A DNA stretch of 64,000 nt, from NCBI GenBank assembly GCA_965208775.1, contig OZ242360.1:2542001-2606000 (forward strand), given 5' to 3'. The notes under the pieces were generated by a model. That model saw only the letters and a list, made by a program, of their open reading frames with translations, had not been told where the DNA came from and made no database searches. The translations under genes and the position numbers were made by a program. This document shows positions 1 through 6,834 of this stretch, one piece after another (position 1 is the stretch's first letter; each line of letters starts with the position of its first letter). The stretch comes from JAPOVO01 sp026708165 (lineage in GTDB: Bacteria; Chloroflexota; UBA11872; VXNJ01).

Positions 1-565
1 GCTCGGGGACTATGCCAGCAAGAACGGCTACATGGTTACCGGCCAGTACGCGAATAGCTGTCAGTTTCGGTACTACGTCTGCATGGTGTATAAGCCACTT
101 CATCTCTTCCCGCACATGACCGCCATCGGCAACGTTATGCTCGCGCCCCAGCGCGTCCGCCATATGCCCAGGGCCGAGGCCGAAGCCACCGCCATGCAGT
201 TGCTCGAACGCGTCGGAATCCCCGAGCAGGCCCACAAATACCCCGCCGAGCTTTCCGGCGGTCAGCAGCAGCGCGTCGCCATCGCCCGTGCGCTCGCCAT
301 GCAGCCCCAGATTATGCTCTTCGACGAGCCCACCTCCGCGCTCGACCCCGAGATGATCAAGGAAGTCCTCGACGCCATGCGCGAGCTAGCCGCCACCGGC
401 ATGACCATGCTCTGCGTCACCCACGAGATGGGCTTCGCCCGCGAGGTCGCCGACCGCATGGCCTTCTTCGACGAAGGAATGCTCGTCGAGCTCGGCACCC
501 CCCACCAGATCTTCAACAACCCCCAAGAAGACCGCACGCGCATGTTCCTCGAGCAAATCCTCTAG
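1..565 (+). CDS. ABC transporter ATP-binding protein, amino-acid (GlnQ) type, 5' end outside window or rearranged
   Basis: From about residue 40 onward this is a polar amino-acid ABC ATPase: LFPHMTAIGNVMLAP (Q-loop side), the signature LSGGQQQRVAIARAL, Walker B IMLFDEPTSALDP, and the H-loop VTHEMGFA. It would energise uptake of an amino acid at the cytoplasmic face of a permease. The Walker A motif, expected about 45-50 residues before LFPHM, is absent. The open frame runs off the left edge and its visible N-terminal part (GDYASKNGYMVTGQY, FRYYVCMVYKP) does not resemble an ABC ATPase. That part looks more like a piece of a periplasmic binding protein. Either the gene is a deletion chimera or the Walker A half was lost; without Walker A it should not hydrolyse ATP. 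Confidence 0.75.
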   Translation, partial: LGDYASKNGYMVTGQYANSCQFRYYVCMVYKPLHLFPHMTAIGNVMLAPQRVRHMPRAEAEATAMQLLERVGIPEQAHKYPAELSGGQQQRVAIARALAMQPQIMLFDEPTSALDPEMIKEVLDAMRELAATGMTMLCVTHEMGFAREVADRMAFFDEGMLVELGTPHQIFNNPQEDRTRMFLEQIL

Positions 566-653
566 ACACAAGCATTCGCTCCACGTACGGGGACGGATTA
601 TTTCAAGTTGGAAACCTACGGTCAGTTTGAGGAGATTGAAGGCTCGCCGTGCA

Positions 654-1532
654 CTAGCTGGACGAGTTAAGCATCTTCCTAGCCAACGACTCGACTAATT
701 TCTGTGAACGCCCGGCGATTGCAGTGCTCTGCTCGAACGTGGCCTCATTGAGCGCGCGAACGAATCGGCCTTCTCTGAATTCGATCAACTTTTCTTCGCC
801 GCTAGAAAGTGCCGGAGTGATTGCTACGTCATGAGCAAGTGGAAGCCACGCTTGTACGTCTGAACTACCAAGGTACGTCTGCCCAGGAGGATTCAGCTTC
901 ACGATGGGGTGACTTCCAATCACGAAGCTACGATTCGAGCTTGCGACTATCGCCACACAAAGACCTTTGTCTTCAAAAACGCTCAATAGCTCTCTTGAAT
1001 TCATCAGAACACTTTTGGCTCTGGCGCCGTGCGCGATCCTTGACAGAGCTTGTGGGTCGTCAAGGATCCTGCGATCCTCTGACGTCAGCTCGTAACCCAC
1101 CGATTCATAATCCATCATCATGTCTGACACTAAATCCCGCATTTCGGCCTCGGACAGGTCATGGACACCACTTGCACGCATCGCATCTGGAACACGTTTC
1201 CACTGACAGCAAAAGTACTTGTCCCAAAAGGACTTTTCTCCCTTCGTCAGATTCGGTGGCTTCCCTGCTCGGGCGGTGCTGACGATTTTCTCGATGATCC
1301 CGTTTGCCTGCCCTTCAATTTCGGCAAGAGCCAACTCCACTGAAGAATCTCTATTCCCAGCATTGTCCAAGACGCTATAGAGATGGTTTTCCGCGAAGAC
1401 CTGAGTTGGAGTCGAGGGACGAACAACTCTTTCCGAAAATCGTTTGTCGAACCAATACAACCGTCCGCTTTTGTCCACGAACCGATTCAAATGCATCCGT
1501 GGGACAAAGTGGTGGCGCTTTGGTGTAGTCAT
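654..1532 (-). CDS. DUF4238 family protein
   Basis: The 292-residue product starts MTTPKRHHFVPRMHLNRF, the hallmark HHFVPR..L..F opening of DUF4238, followed by a Trp/Asp-containing strand and a mostly helical body. The family is widespread in accessory regions; its biochemical role is not established. The start ATG lies 35 bases after the decayed MmeI tail upstream. It is the last gene in the minus-strand string running down from 6.4 kb. No truncation is evident, since the length is near the family norm of about 270-330 residues. Confidence 0.8.
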   Translation of the reverse strand: MTTPKRHHFVPRMHLNRFVDKSGRLYWFDKRFSERVVRPSTPTQVFAENHLYSVLDNAGNRDSSVELALAEIEGQANGIIEKIVSTARAGKPPNLTKGEKSFWDKYFCCQWKRVPDAMRASGVHDLSEAEMRDLVSDMMMDYESVGYELTSEDRRILDDPQALSRIAHGARAKSVLMNSRELLSVFEDKGLCVAIVASSNRSFVIGSHPIVKLNPPGQTYLGSSDVQAWLPLAHDVAITPALSSGEEKLIEFREGRFVRALNEATFEQSTAIAGRSQKLVESLARKMLNSSS

Positions 1533-1566
1533 TGCCGTTAGTCTGGAACCTGTTCGAAAGGCGGCG

Positions 1567-1869
1567 TCAGGTACGCCTCATCAAGTTTAGGTCCAGAAGT
1601 TCCCCCAAAGCCTCCTACTCCGAGATATCCCTCGGCCACCCATAGGCCACGGCCACAGCCGAGTCCAGGTCCGCGTGAGCGTTCGCGAGCCATTGCGGGC
1701 GCTCGTTTTAGAGGTTGGTCAGCGTCCGTTTCTTGAGACTCCTGGCGCCGGCCTCGTCGCGCGCGACCGGGCGCTTGGGATTGCCCGGCACGGGTTCGTC
1801 CACCCACTCCATCCATTCGGGCGGGTTCAGCCAGCGGTCCCTTAGCTCCGTCAGCTGCCGGGCCGCGTC
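1567..1869 (-). pseudogene. C-terminal remnant of MmeI-like (type IIL) DNA methyltransferase/nuclease
   Basis: In one continuous frame the minus strand reads ELRDRWLNPPEW, VPGNPKRPVAR, LKKRTLTNL, a TAA (1708-1710), NERPQWLANAHADLD, AVAYGWPRDISE, a TAG (1615-1617), EALGELLDLNL, then TGA. This order of motifs (WLNPPEW, KKRTLTNLYN.RP.WL.NAH..LD.AV..AYGWP.D.S, then L..LL.LN) is the usual C-terminus of MmeI-like class I SAM-dependent methyltransferases. The first stop replaces the usual Tyr and the second a usual acidic residue. The upstream part is fused in frame to a DUF5615 gene. The matching N-terminal piece lies at 5524-5761, so one gene appears broken in two. Recognition is from memory of the family, without a database search. 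Confidence 0.72.
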
Positions 1870-2124
1870 GACGATTGCAATAACTCTGGTACGGTGCGCG
1901 ATCAAAATCAGGACGGGGAGAGGCAAGAAGTCCGGGTTCTGCTGGTGTTCTATCCGCTGATCGGCGGTTATAAACGCGTCGAATCCGTTTGCTCCCGCCA
2001 GCCGCAGCAAAGCACCATTATCTGGGCCGGCCCATCCCATGCGCGGTACGGTATGTGTCTCAAAATCTTCGGGAAAGCGCGAGCGGAGCTGCCTCGGAAC
2101 GGACTCATCGAGCAAAAGTTTCAC
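1708..2124 (-). CDS. DUF5615 PIN-like toxin fused to the MmeI C-terminal tail
   Basis: Residues 1-75 match the DUF5615 PIN-like family: the opening MKLLLDESVPRQLR carries the first acidic Asp, then RMGWAGPDNGALLRLA and DAFITADQRI with the second Asp. Such proteins are predicted RNases that act as toxins with a DUF433 partner, encoded here 4 bases upstream. From about residue 86 the sequence switches to an MmeI-type C-terminus (ELRDRWLNPPEW and LKKRTLTNL). A normal DUF5615 protein ends after about 110-115 residues with its own last strand and helix, so this 138-residue product is a chimera made by a deletion or recombination. Whether the toxin fold survives is unclear. Confidence 0.75.
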   Translation of the reverse strand: MKLLLDESVPRQLRSRFPEDFETHTVPRMGWAGPDNGALLRLAGANGFDAFITADQRIEHQQNPDFLPLPVLILIAHRTRVIAIVDAARQLTELRDRWLNPPEWMEWVDEPVPGNPKRPVARDEAGARSLKKRTLTNL

Positions 2125-2128
2125 GGGC

Positions 2129-2332
2129 CTATACGGCGATCAAGCGTTTCAGGTGATGGAGAACCGACACCGCCTGGTCGCGGGTAACGGTGGGATAGCT
2201 TTCGAGAAAGTCTTCGAGCCGATCTCCGGCTTCCAGATGCTCGATCAGTATTCGGGTGGGCACCCTGGTTCCGGCGAAAACAGGAACGCTGCCCAGCACT
2301 TGCCTGTCTCTACTTATCGCTTTGTTCTGCAT
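2129..2332 (-). CDS. DUF433 family antitoxin
   Basis: The 67-residue product contains the DUF433 pattern VFAGTRVPTRILIEHLEAG followed by the FLESYPTVTRDQAVSVLHHL helix pair. DUF433 proteins are winged-helix-like DNA-binding antitoxins that neutralise DUF5615 PIN-like toxins and normally precede them, as here with a 4-base gap and the same strand. It is probably autoregulatory. The antitoxin looks full length while its partner toxin is chimeric, so the pair may now be an orphan antitoxin. Confidence 0.82.
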   Translation of the reverse strand: MQNKAISRDRQVLGSVPVFAGTRVPTRILIEHLEAGDRLEDFLESYPTVTRDQAVSVLHHLKRLIAV

Positions 2333-2366
2333 CGGACCTCATTCCGTGTCTTCTTTTCCTGACGTC

Positions 2367-2621
2367 TTATCGTAGATCAAAGGTTCCTCCCCGATGACAA
2401 GTGTTCCAGGTGAGCGCTCTCCGGAAACGGAGTAATCGGGGACGTCTTTTCATTTGCGGTAGCAGCCAGTAACGGTACGTTGATCCGTTGACCAGCGAGT
2501 CGTTTCCTTGGAAGGGCCGCTTCATGCATACGCTCGTTCGAACGAGGTAGCGGGTCCCACTGGGGCTCACGTTCAGGTTGCCCGACTCGTCCAGGAAGAC
2601 GTATACGCGCTCCCTCGTGGT
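2367..2621 (-). pseudogene. DUF3800 family fragment, frameshifted
   Basis: The minus strand encodes RVYVFLDESGNLNVSPSGT followed by YLVRTSVCMKRPF. This is the conserved N-terminus of DUF3800 proteins, predicted RNase-H-like nucleases whose first catalytic Asp lies in FLDESG. After about 40 residues the frame degenerates into Arg-rich sequence and terminates at 2367, while a full DUF3800 protein is about 200-250 residues. A short LEHLSS-like stretch in another frame near 2400 could be the next conserved block (normally LE.FHA). The open frame nominally extends to 2762 inside the next gene, but that overlap is not family-like. Confidence 0.6.
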
Positions 2622-2718
2622 TGCTTTCTGCTGTTCGTTGGGAGATTTGGCTTGGCTAGCGGTGAAGGCATCTCCTATATGGAGTTGCACTGGGCACTCT
2701 TGGCGCGTTCCAGTATCT

Positions 2719-3642
2719 CTACTCCACAATTCGCCAGTCTTGCCGGGAAGCTTCGACTTCAATCAGCCTCTGTTGCACGCTATCCAATCTCTGGAGCAAC
2801 GGTTCCGCGCTAGGTGGATCAAAGTACTTGACTAGGTACTCCCTGGCCGCGTCCACCACGTAGATGCCTATCGGGCCAAGGAGTCTGCCATCTGTACTGA
2901 GGTGGTCCCAATTAGGTTCAAACCCAGAGTCCGCGGACACCAAGTGGTTTTTGACCAGATCCACCCAGTCCCCGTGAATATAGTGGGACGACATTCTCTG
3001 CAACACCGTGTATGCTGCGGACGGGTCCTCTCCAATGGCGGTAAGCTTGTCTCGAAAGCTGCCGCCCCAACGTTCTGCCCTCCGGTTAACTGCTTCCAAC
3101 TCCACTCCCGACTGCTCACACGTGGCCTCTATCGATTCGATCATGCCCTCTTCGATAGCGAGTCTTTCGCCGTTTCTGGCCTCTATGTTTCCTTGAATCA
3201 TGTCGTAAAGCTCGCGCTCAGCAACTAGGCTGCTCGTAACGAATTTGTCGTACAGTCCTTCGTCGTCTTTGAGGAGCAAGTACCGAACATTGACGGCGGA
3301 TTCAATAATGCACCTGTTCAGCGCCAGTATCGTCTCGCCGTGCTCAATATCCGCGGACAACTTTACGACTGAAGCCATCAACTTGGATATGCGAACGAGC
3401 AATCCCACGCAAATGGCCTGATTCCGGTCGAACGCTACAGCTTCGCCTTGATCGCCAGAAAAAGCCGCACTTATGGCGCAGACTACACGGCCGGTTTCTT
3501 TGTATAGCTCGTATATCAACGCTCCGAATCGTTGATGTGTTCGAGACGCGTCGATCACTTCTTCGGTCACCTCTACCGGAGGGCCGACGAGACCTGCCAG
3601 TTCATCGTTGAGATCTTCCACAACACTCCTGCCTCGGGGCAC
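2719..3642 (-). CDS. DUF5677-like protein
   Basis: The 307-residue, mostly helical product has the layout of DUF5677 proteins: a long helical N-terminus, LLVRISKLMASVVKLS, then RCIIESAVNVRYLLL, which is the conserved R..iE..vn..yL core. A central charged helix and the motif MSSHYIHGDWVDLVKNHL (Ser-x-x-x-His..W) follow. The molecular function is unknown, and members are common next to phage-defence and toxin genes. The start ATG lies 22 bases downstream of the preceding 155-residue gene, so the two are probably co-transcribed. Confidence 0.6.
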   Translation of the reverse strand: MPRGRSVVEDLNDELAGLVGPPVEVTEEVIDASRTHQRFGALIYELYKETGRVVCAISAAFSGDQGEAVAFDRNQAICVGLLVRISKLMASVVKLSADIEHGETILALNRCIIESAVNVRYLLLKDDEGLYDKFVTSSLVAERELYDMIQGNIEARNGERLAIEEGMIESIEATCEQSGVELEAVNRRAERWGGSFRDKLTAIGEDPSAAYTVLQRMSSHYIHGDWVDLVKNHLVSADSGFEPNWDHLSTDGRLLGPIGIYVVDAAREYLVKYFDPPSAEPLLQRLDSVQQRLIEVEASRQDWRIVE

Positions 3643-3663
3643 TTACCCATCGTATCTCTTCCA

Positions 3664-4131
3664 TCATCGGCTCTTACCGGAGGGGTTTGAAGAGATCGTC
3701 GAGGGTGGCTCGTTTACCGCATCCTCTAGTTGAGACGCGAATTTGATGATGCGGTCGGCTATCTCCTCCACCTTGCTCCATCGCATATACGCCAGAGTTG
3801 CGCCAATTCGACCTTCGACACCTTCAACCCATCTACCCTGGACAAAAGCGCGTTGCTTGGCAGGCTTGCTTGTCAGAGAGTTCTTGATCCACTTGTAGTC
3901 GGACTGGAGGTGAGCAGGAAGAGCCGACACATCGATTCGGATGAGTTCAGTGAAGGCTTCAGTAAGCCGGTCCTTGAGGTCTCCTCGGCCTCTAGCAAGT
4001 TGGTGTTCAGCCATCTTTGCTCTCTCAAGAGCGTAGAACTGCTTATCAACATCGCCGCCAAGGCGCAATGTAAAGACCTGCCGGTCGTCATCGTCGGTCC
4101 GGTCGGCCAGCCCAGAACTCGAAGCGATCAT
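3664..4131 (-). CDS. hypothetical protein, 155 aa, ending in an out-of-frame HsdS tail
   Basis: I do not recognise a family. The protein is charged and helical, with VFTLRLGGDVDKQFYALERAKM at the N-terminus, a basic central block (KPAKQRAFVQGRW) and a helix MRWSKVEEIADRIIKFASQ. Its last 15 codons lie on DNA that in another frame spells GKRATLDDLFKPL and a stop, an HsdS-type C-terminus found twice more upstream. The true C-terminus of the ancestral protein may therefore have been replaced by recombination. It lies 22 bases upstream of the DUF5677-like gene on the same strand. Confidence 0.45.
   Translation of the reverse strand: MIASSSGLADRTDDDDRQVFTLRLGGDVDKQFYALERAKMAEHQLARGRGDLKDRLTEAFTELIRIDVSALPAHLQSDYKWIKNSLTSKPAKQRAFVQGRWVEGVEGRIGATLAYMRWSKVEEIADRIIKFASQLEDAVNEPPSTISSNPSGKSR
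3674..3718 (-). repeat. HsdS C-terminal tail repeat, copy C
   Basis: In the frame offset from the 155-residue gene, the minus strand reads GKRATLDDLFKPLR then TAA. The DNA aligns closely with copies at 4960-5015 and 5475-5525, sharing the block around TTGAAGAGNTCGTCGAGGGTGG on the plus strand. This peptide is the usual end of many type I restriction specificity subunits. It is the shortest and most eroded of the three copies. Confidence 0.6.
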
Positions 4132-4219
4132 CTGTTCTCGTTATCTTCATTTGCATTTGGCTTTCGGCGGTGGAGGTCGCTCTTTCGGTTGATGGCGGCG
4201 GGGACAGTGAGGTTAGAGG

Positions 4220-4840
4220 TCATAAGTTCACGCCCCCGTTGGCATCCTGTACCCGATCAGCCGTGTACTCGCATAGCGCTTCTGGAAACCGCACGAAGTT
4301 GAGTGGCGGAAGGGTCCAAAACACCTTGCTGTCCCATATGACGCCCCCCATCGCACTGCCTTTTCCCTTGAATTCGCCATCGTATTTGAAGTTCTTCATC
4401 GTAGCTTCGTTTGCTTTAGGGGCCTCTCGCAGCGACTGAAATTTCACTAAGTCGCCCAGCCTCATTCGCTGACCTTTCTTATCTGGTCCCTCTAATCCAG
4501 CCAGGATGGCCAGTTTCTCATCGTAGATTGTCCTGATGTCTCGTTGGCTTCTCTCATCAAGTTCCCCATAGAGCGCAATGATGTTGTGGGTGTGCCTGCA
4601 TTCCAGGTTGTTGTCCAACTCCCATAGCACTTTGGTTGCAATTGCCAGCACAACGGCGTTGAGCATATGGGAGACATGCTTCCTCGACCGTCGCGCTTTG
4701 TGCAAGGCATCTTCTATCTCAGTAGGTGATGCAGTTCTAGGAACGCGAACTTGGTGTTGCGGGCAATCATCCAGATACTTCGCGACTTCCATGGATGATC
4801 GCCTGGATTCCATTCGTCTTCTTAAGCGTTCTCGATTCAC
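4220..4840 (-). CDS. hypothetical protein, 206 aa, translationally coupled to an HsdS tail
   Basis: Family not recognised. The GTG start overlaps the TGA of the HsdS-like remnant in the arrangement GTGA, which suggests translational coupling. The N-terminus is very basic (RERLRRRMESRRSS). A helical core follows (ARRSRKHVSHMLNAVVLAI, then LDERSQRDIRTIYDEKLAIL), and the C-terminal third contains aromatic strand-like segments (FKYDGEFKGKGSAMGG, VFWTLPPLNFVRFPEAL). There are no transmembrane segments or catalytic signatures that I can identify. It sits in the middle of the minus-strand accessory string. Confidence 0.5.
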   Translation of the reverse strand: MNRERLRRRMESRRSSMEVAKYLDDCPQHQVRVPRTASPTEIEDALHKARRSRKHVSHMLNAVVLAIATKVLWELDNNLECRHTHNIIALYGELDERSQRDIRTIYDEKLAILAGLEGPDKKGQRMRLGDLVKFQSLREAPKANEATMKNFKYDGEFKGKGSAMGGVIWDSKVFWTLPPLNFVRFPEALCEYTADRVQDANGGVNL

Positions 4841-5052
4841 TTCATCGCCCTGTGATGCGCTAACGGGGGCAGACCGGCCCTAGGCGGATCTGATTCATTG
4901 CTTCCACCAGCACTGTCTAGATCCAAGTCACTCATTCGTATATCGCCGGTTATTGGATTGTGGAGGAGGGATTTGAAGAGGTCGTTGAGGGTGGCGCGTT
5001 TGCGGTGATGGATGTCTGTCTTGCGTCGATTGCGGTAAAGGTTGTGAGATGA
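4837..5052 (-). pseudogene. HsdS C-terminal tail repeat, copy B (no start codon)
   Basis: A 71-codon open stretch without a usable start reads NLYRNRRKTDIHHRKRATLN, then DLFKSLLHNPITGDIRMSDL, then DLDSAGG to TGA. The block RKRATLNDLFKSLLH...TGDIR..DLDL is the typical C-terminus of type I specificity subunits. The rest of the subunit, including both target-recognition domains, is missing. A TGA at 5053-5055 closes the frame upstream. Its stop overlaps the start of the 206-residue gene, so it may once have been the 3' end of a gene coupled to that one. Confidence 0.6.
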
Positions 5053-5078
5053 TCAATGGTCGTCGTCAGCGTGTTCAA

Positions 5079-5189
5079 TCACAACCCTTTTACCAAATTG
5101 GAGTATTCTGGCACTTCATGCCAGTCACTTGGGGGGATTAGTCCGACAATAATATGGCTCACTGTCTCGCTTGCATCTGTCTTCGACAT
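5079..5189 (-). CDS. small protein, 36 aa
   Basis: An ATG at 5187-5189 opens a 36-codon frame, MSKTDASETVSHIIVG then LIPPSDWHEVPEYSNLVKGL, ending in TGA at 5079-5081. A GGGGCG run lies just upstream as a possible ribosome-binding site. The peptide is acidic with a hydrophobic centre and has no repeats or low complexity. It lies 18 bases downstream of the 52-residue gene in the same direction. Function unknown; support is the clean frame, position and sequence character. Confidence 0.4.
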   Translation of the reverse strand: MSKTDASETVSHIIVGLIPPSDWHEVPEYSNLVKGL

Positions 5190-5207
5190 ATTCGCCCCGT
5201 ACAGGAG

Positions 5208-5366
5208 TCAAGGAACTTCAACCACTAAGACAAGGTCCCCAACCTTTATGGTTGTGTTGGCGTAAATTTCAGCGCCAATGCGATCCACAAGCTGCACTGC
5301 CCGGTAGTCGTGTCCTCTATCCGATACCGTGAACAACACGTTATTGTGGGCCTGATTTACCTTCAT
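5208..5366 (-). CDS. small protein, 52 aa, overlapping the MmeI-HsdS chimera
   Basis: The ATG at 5364-5366 overlaps the TAA of the preceding gene as TAATG, a strong sign of translational coupling. The 52-codon frame reads MKVNQAHNNVLFTVSDRGHD, then YRAVQLVDRIGAEIYANTTI, then KVGDLVLVVEVP. Alternating hydrophobic residues suggest a small beta-barrel such as an OB- or SH3-like fold, which is inference. No family is recognised. It is followed by the 36-residue gene on the same strand. Confidence 0.5.
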   Translation of the reverse strand: MKVNQAHNNVLFTVSDRGHDYRAVQLVDRIGAEIYANTTIKVGDLVLVVEVP

Positions 5367-5761
5367 TACACGCATTGCACATTGCCTCCACGTTCTACTC
5401 TCACTTGCGGTTTCGTGTACTCATCTGGAGTCTGGCTGTTGACCCACTCTTCCACTCGAATCTCGCCGGACATAAGCTTGTGGAGAAGAGACTTGAAGAG
5501 GTCGTCGAGGGTGGGGCGCTTGCCCTTGTGCTCCCAGGCGAAGTGATGGCGCTTCCAGACATCCGCCCAGCCGTCGCCGCCCGTGTCCTTGCGCGCACCG
5601 CGCTCGAAGCAATAGTGCTCGCCCGTCGGATCGGCCTCGGCGGGAGTAGGCTCGTTCAGCGGCCGGCACAGATCGATGAAGTACTCCTGCGCCGCCGAGC
5701 GCTCCTTCAGCTCCGACGCCCGCCACTTCGCGATGAACTGGTATGGGGTCATGCCATTCAC
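5366..5761 (-). CDS. chimera: N-terminus of MmeI-like R-M enzyme joined to an HsdS C-terminal tail
   Basis: Residues 4-80 match the N-terminal domain of MmeI-like type IIL enzymes: TPYQFIAKWRASELKERSAA, QEYFIDLCRPLNEPTPAEAD, PTGEHYCFERGA, then GGDGWADVWKRHHFAWEHKG. In intact enzymes this nuclease domain carries an E-x-K motif, here WEHKGK, and leads into a methyltransferase of about 800 further residues. After GKR the sequence becomes PTLDDLFKSLLHKLMSGEIR, a type I HsdS C-terminus. The 131-residue product therefore lacks methyltransferase and target-recognition regions. Its GTG start overlaps the end of the nucleotidyltransferase gene; an internal ATG (MTPYQF) is the other candidate start. 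Confidence 0.75.
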   Translation of the reverse strand: MNGMTPYQFIAKWRASELKERSAAQEYFIDLCRPLNEPTPAEADPTGEHYCFERGARKDTGGDGWADVWKRHHFAWEHKGKRPTLDDLFKSLLHKLMSGEIRVEEWVNSQTPDEYTKPQVRVERGGNVQCV

Positions 5762-6444
5762 TTCTCGGAGGAAAACCGGTTGCCTCCCGCTAGCCTAGCT
5801 GAAATCCTTGGACCATATTTCTCGGATGCGCTGTCAGCAGTGACACCGCGAGCAAAGGCGCAGTAGCAGGAGATCTCGACGTAGAGCCCGCCGAGTTTCC
5901 TATCACCCAATTGCGTGCGCCGCGCTTGCCGGATCAGCTTCACTGTCGGCACGTAATGCCCATGGCGATAGTCGTTCATCTCGGTCGTTAACGATCCAAG
6001 GCGCTCTGGGTTCGTCTCCTCCCATCCGCCGTGCCGATCAGGAACCTCCCAGTGCGACAAATGTGGTCTGGCCGGCACGGCATCGACTGACAGCTCAAAG
6101 TTAGGGAATTCGACCTTCACAGACCGATCCTGAAGCTCAACGAGACTCGCACCAAACTCACTGGCGAGAACGTCGCGAAACTGCGCCAGCAACTGCGCCG
6201 GGGCGACGGTCCAGTCGATGTCGGCGAGCCTTAAGTGGACGTCCACATCCTCAATTCGCCGAACGGCTATATGGCGCGCGTACGAGCCGATCAGGATGGT
6301 GTCGATGCCGGTGATCGCGAGTTCTTCCGACCTCTCAAGCGCTTTACGCACTTGAGAGTGAGCGTTGCTCGCATTGCAGACATCTATGGATGTTGGCGGG
6401 GCGCTTCTTTTGGCTTCTTCAAACTGGGTAGCAAGCTGGGGCAA
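5758..6444 (-). CDS. CD-NTase-like (SMODS-type) nucleotidyltransferase, probably truncated
   Basis: The product has the DNA polymerase beta-like nucleotidyltransferase signature LIGSYARHIAVRRIEDVDVH, with Gly-Ser at 53-54, Asp66 and Asp68. The third acidic residue is in ELSVDAVPAR (Asp121). The block HWEVPDRHGGWEETNPERL is typical of SMODS/CD-NTase enzymes, which make cyclic oligonucleotide second messengers in CBASS. At 228 residues it is shorter than usual CD-NTases (about 290-400) and ends soon after the helix YVEISCYCAFARG. The C-terminal helical lobe may therefore be lost. No CBASS effector is adjacent; the nearest SLATT-like protein is 17 kb away. Activity is uncertain. Confidence 0.65.
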   Translation of the reverse strand: MPQLATQFEEAKRSAPPTSIDVCNASNAHSQVRKALERSEELAITGIDTILIGSYARHIAVRRIEDVDVHLRLADIDWTVAPAQLLAQFRDVLASEFGASLVELQDRSVKVEFPNFELSVDAVPARPHLSHWEVPDRHGGWEETNPERLGSLTTEMNDYRHGHYVPTVKLIRQARRTQLGDRKLGGLYVEISCYCAFARGVTADSASEKYGPRISARLAGGNRFSSEK

Positions 6445-6834
6445 CTAGGACTCTCCTTCCTACCGAAAACGGTTACTCAGTCGGTCGCCTTGAATCGGAC
6501 CGCAAGCGAGAGTTGCAGGACGCAGGCTCTTGGCCGTCGACAATGAGAGAGTGGCGGTCCAAGCCTGTGCAACCCAATGTGTTGAGCTGGATGTAGTCTG
6601 AACGCAAACAGACTCAACACCTCCACTGTTTCTAGTCAATCTGCACGATTGCCCGGGGTCGCCAGAGCCCAGCGAGGTTTGCTTCAACTACCGCAAGTGA
6701 CCAAGAATGCGAGCATGTAGGCAGATGCCGTAGCTACTGCAAACAAGCGAGACGACTTTACGTCAGCCGATCGGCTTAGAGTCCTTGACGTTGCGGGGCT
6801 CGGTGCGCTCGCGCAGATTCGGTCAGCGCTCGGC
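6445..6834. other. gap between divergent genes
   Basis: This 390-base stretch separates the minus-strand nucleotidyltransferase from the plus-strand ATPase. Frames in it are composition artefacts rich in Ser/Thr/Arg. It must hold the divergent promoters, but I see no confident -35/-10 pair or repeat. Confidence 0.4.
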
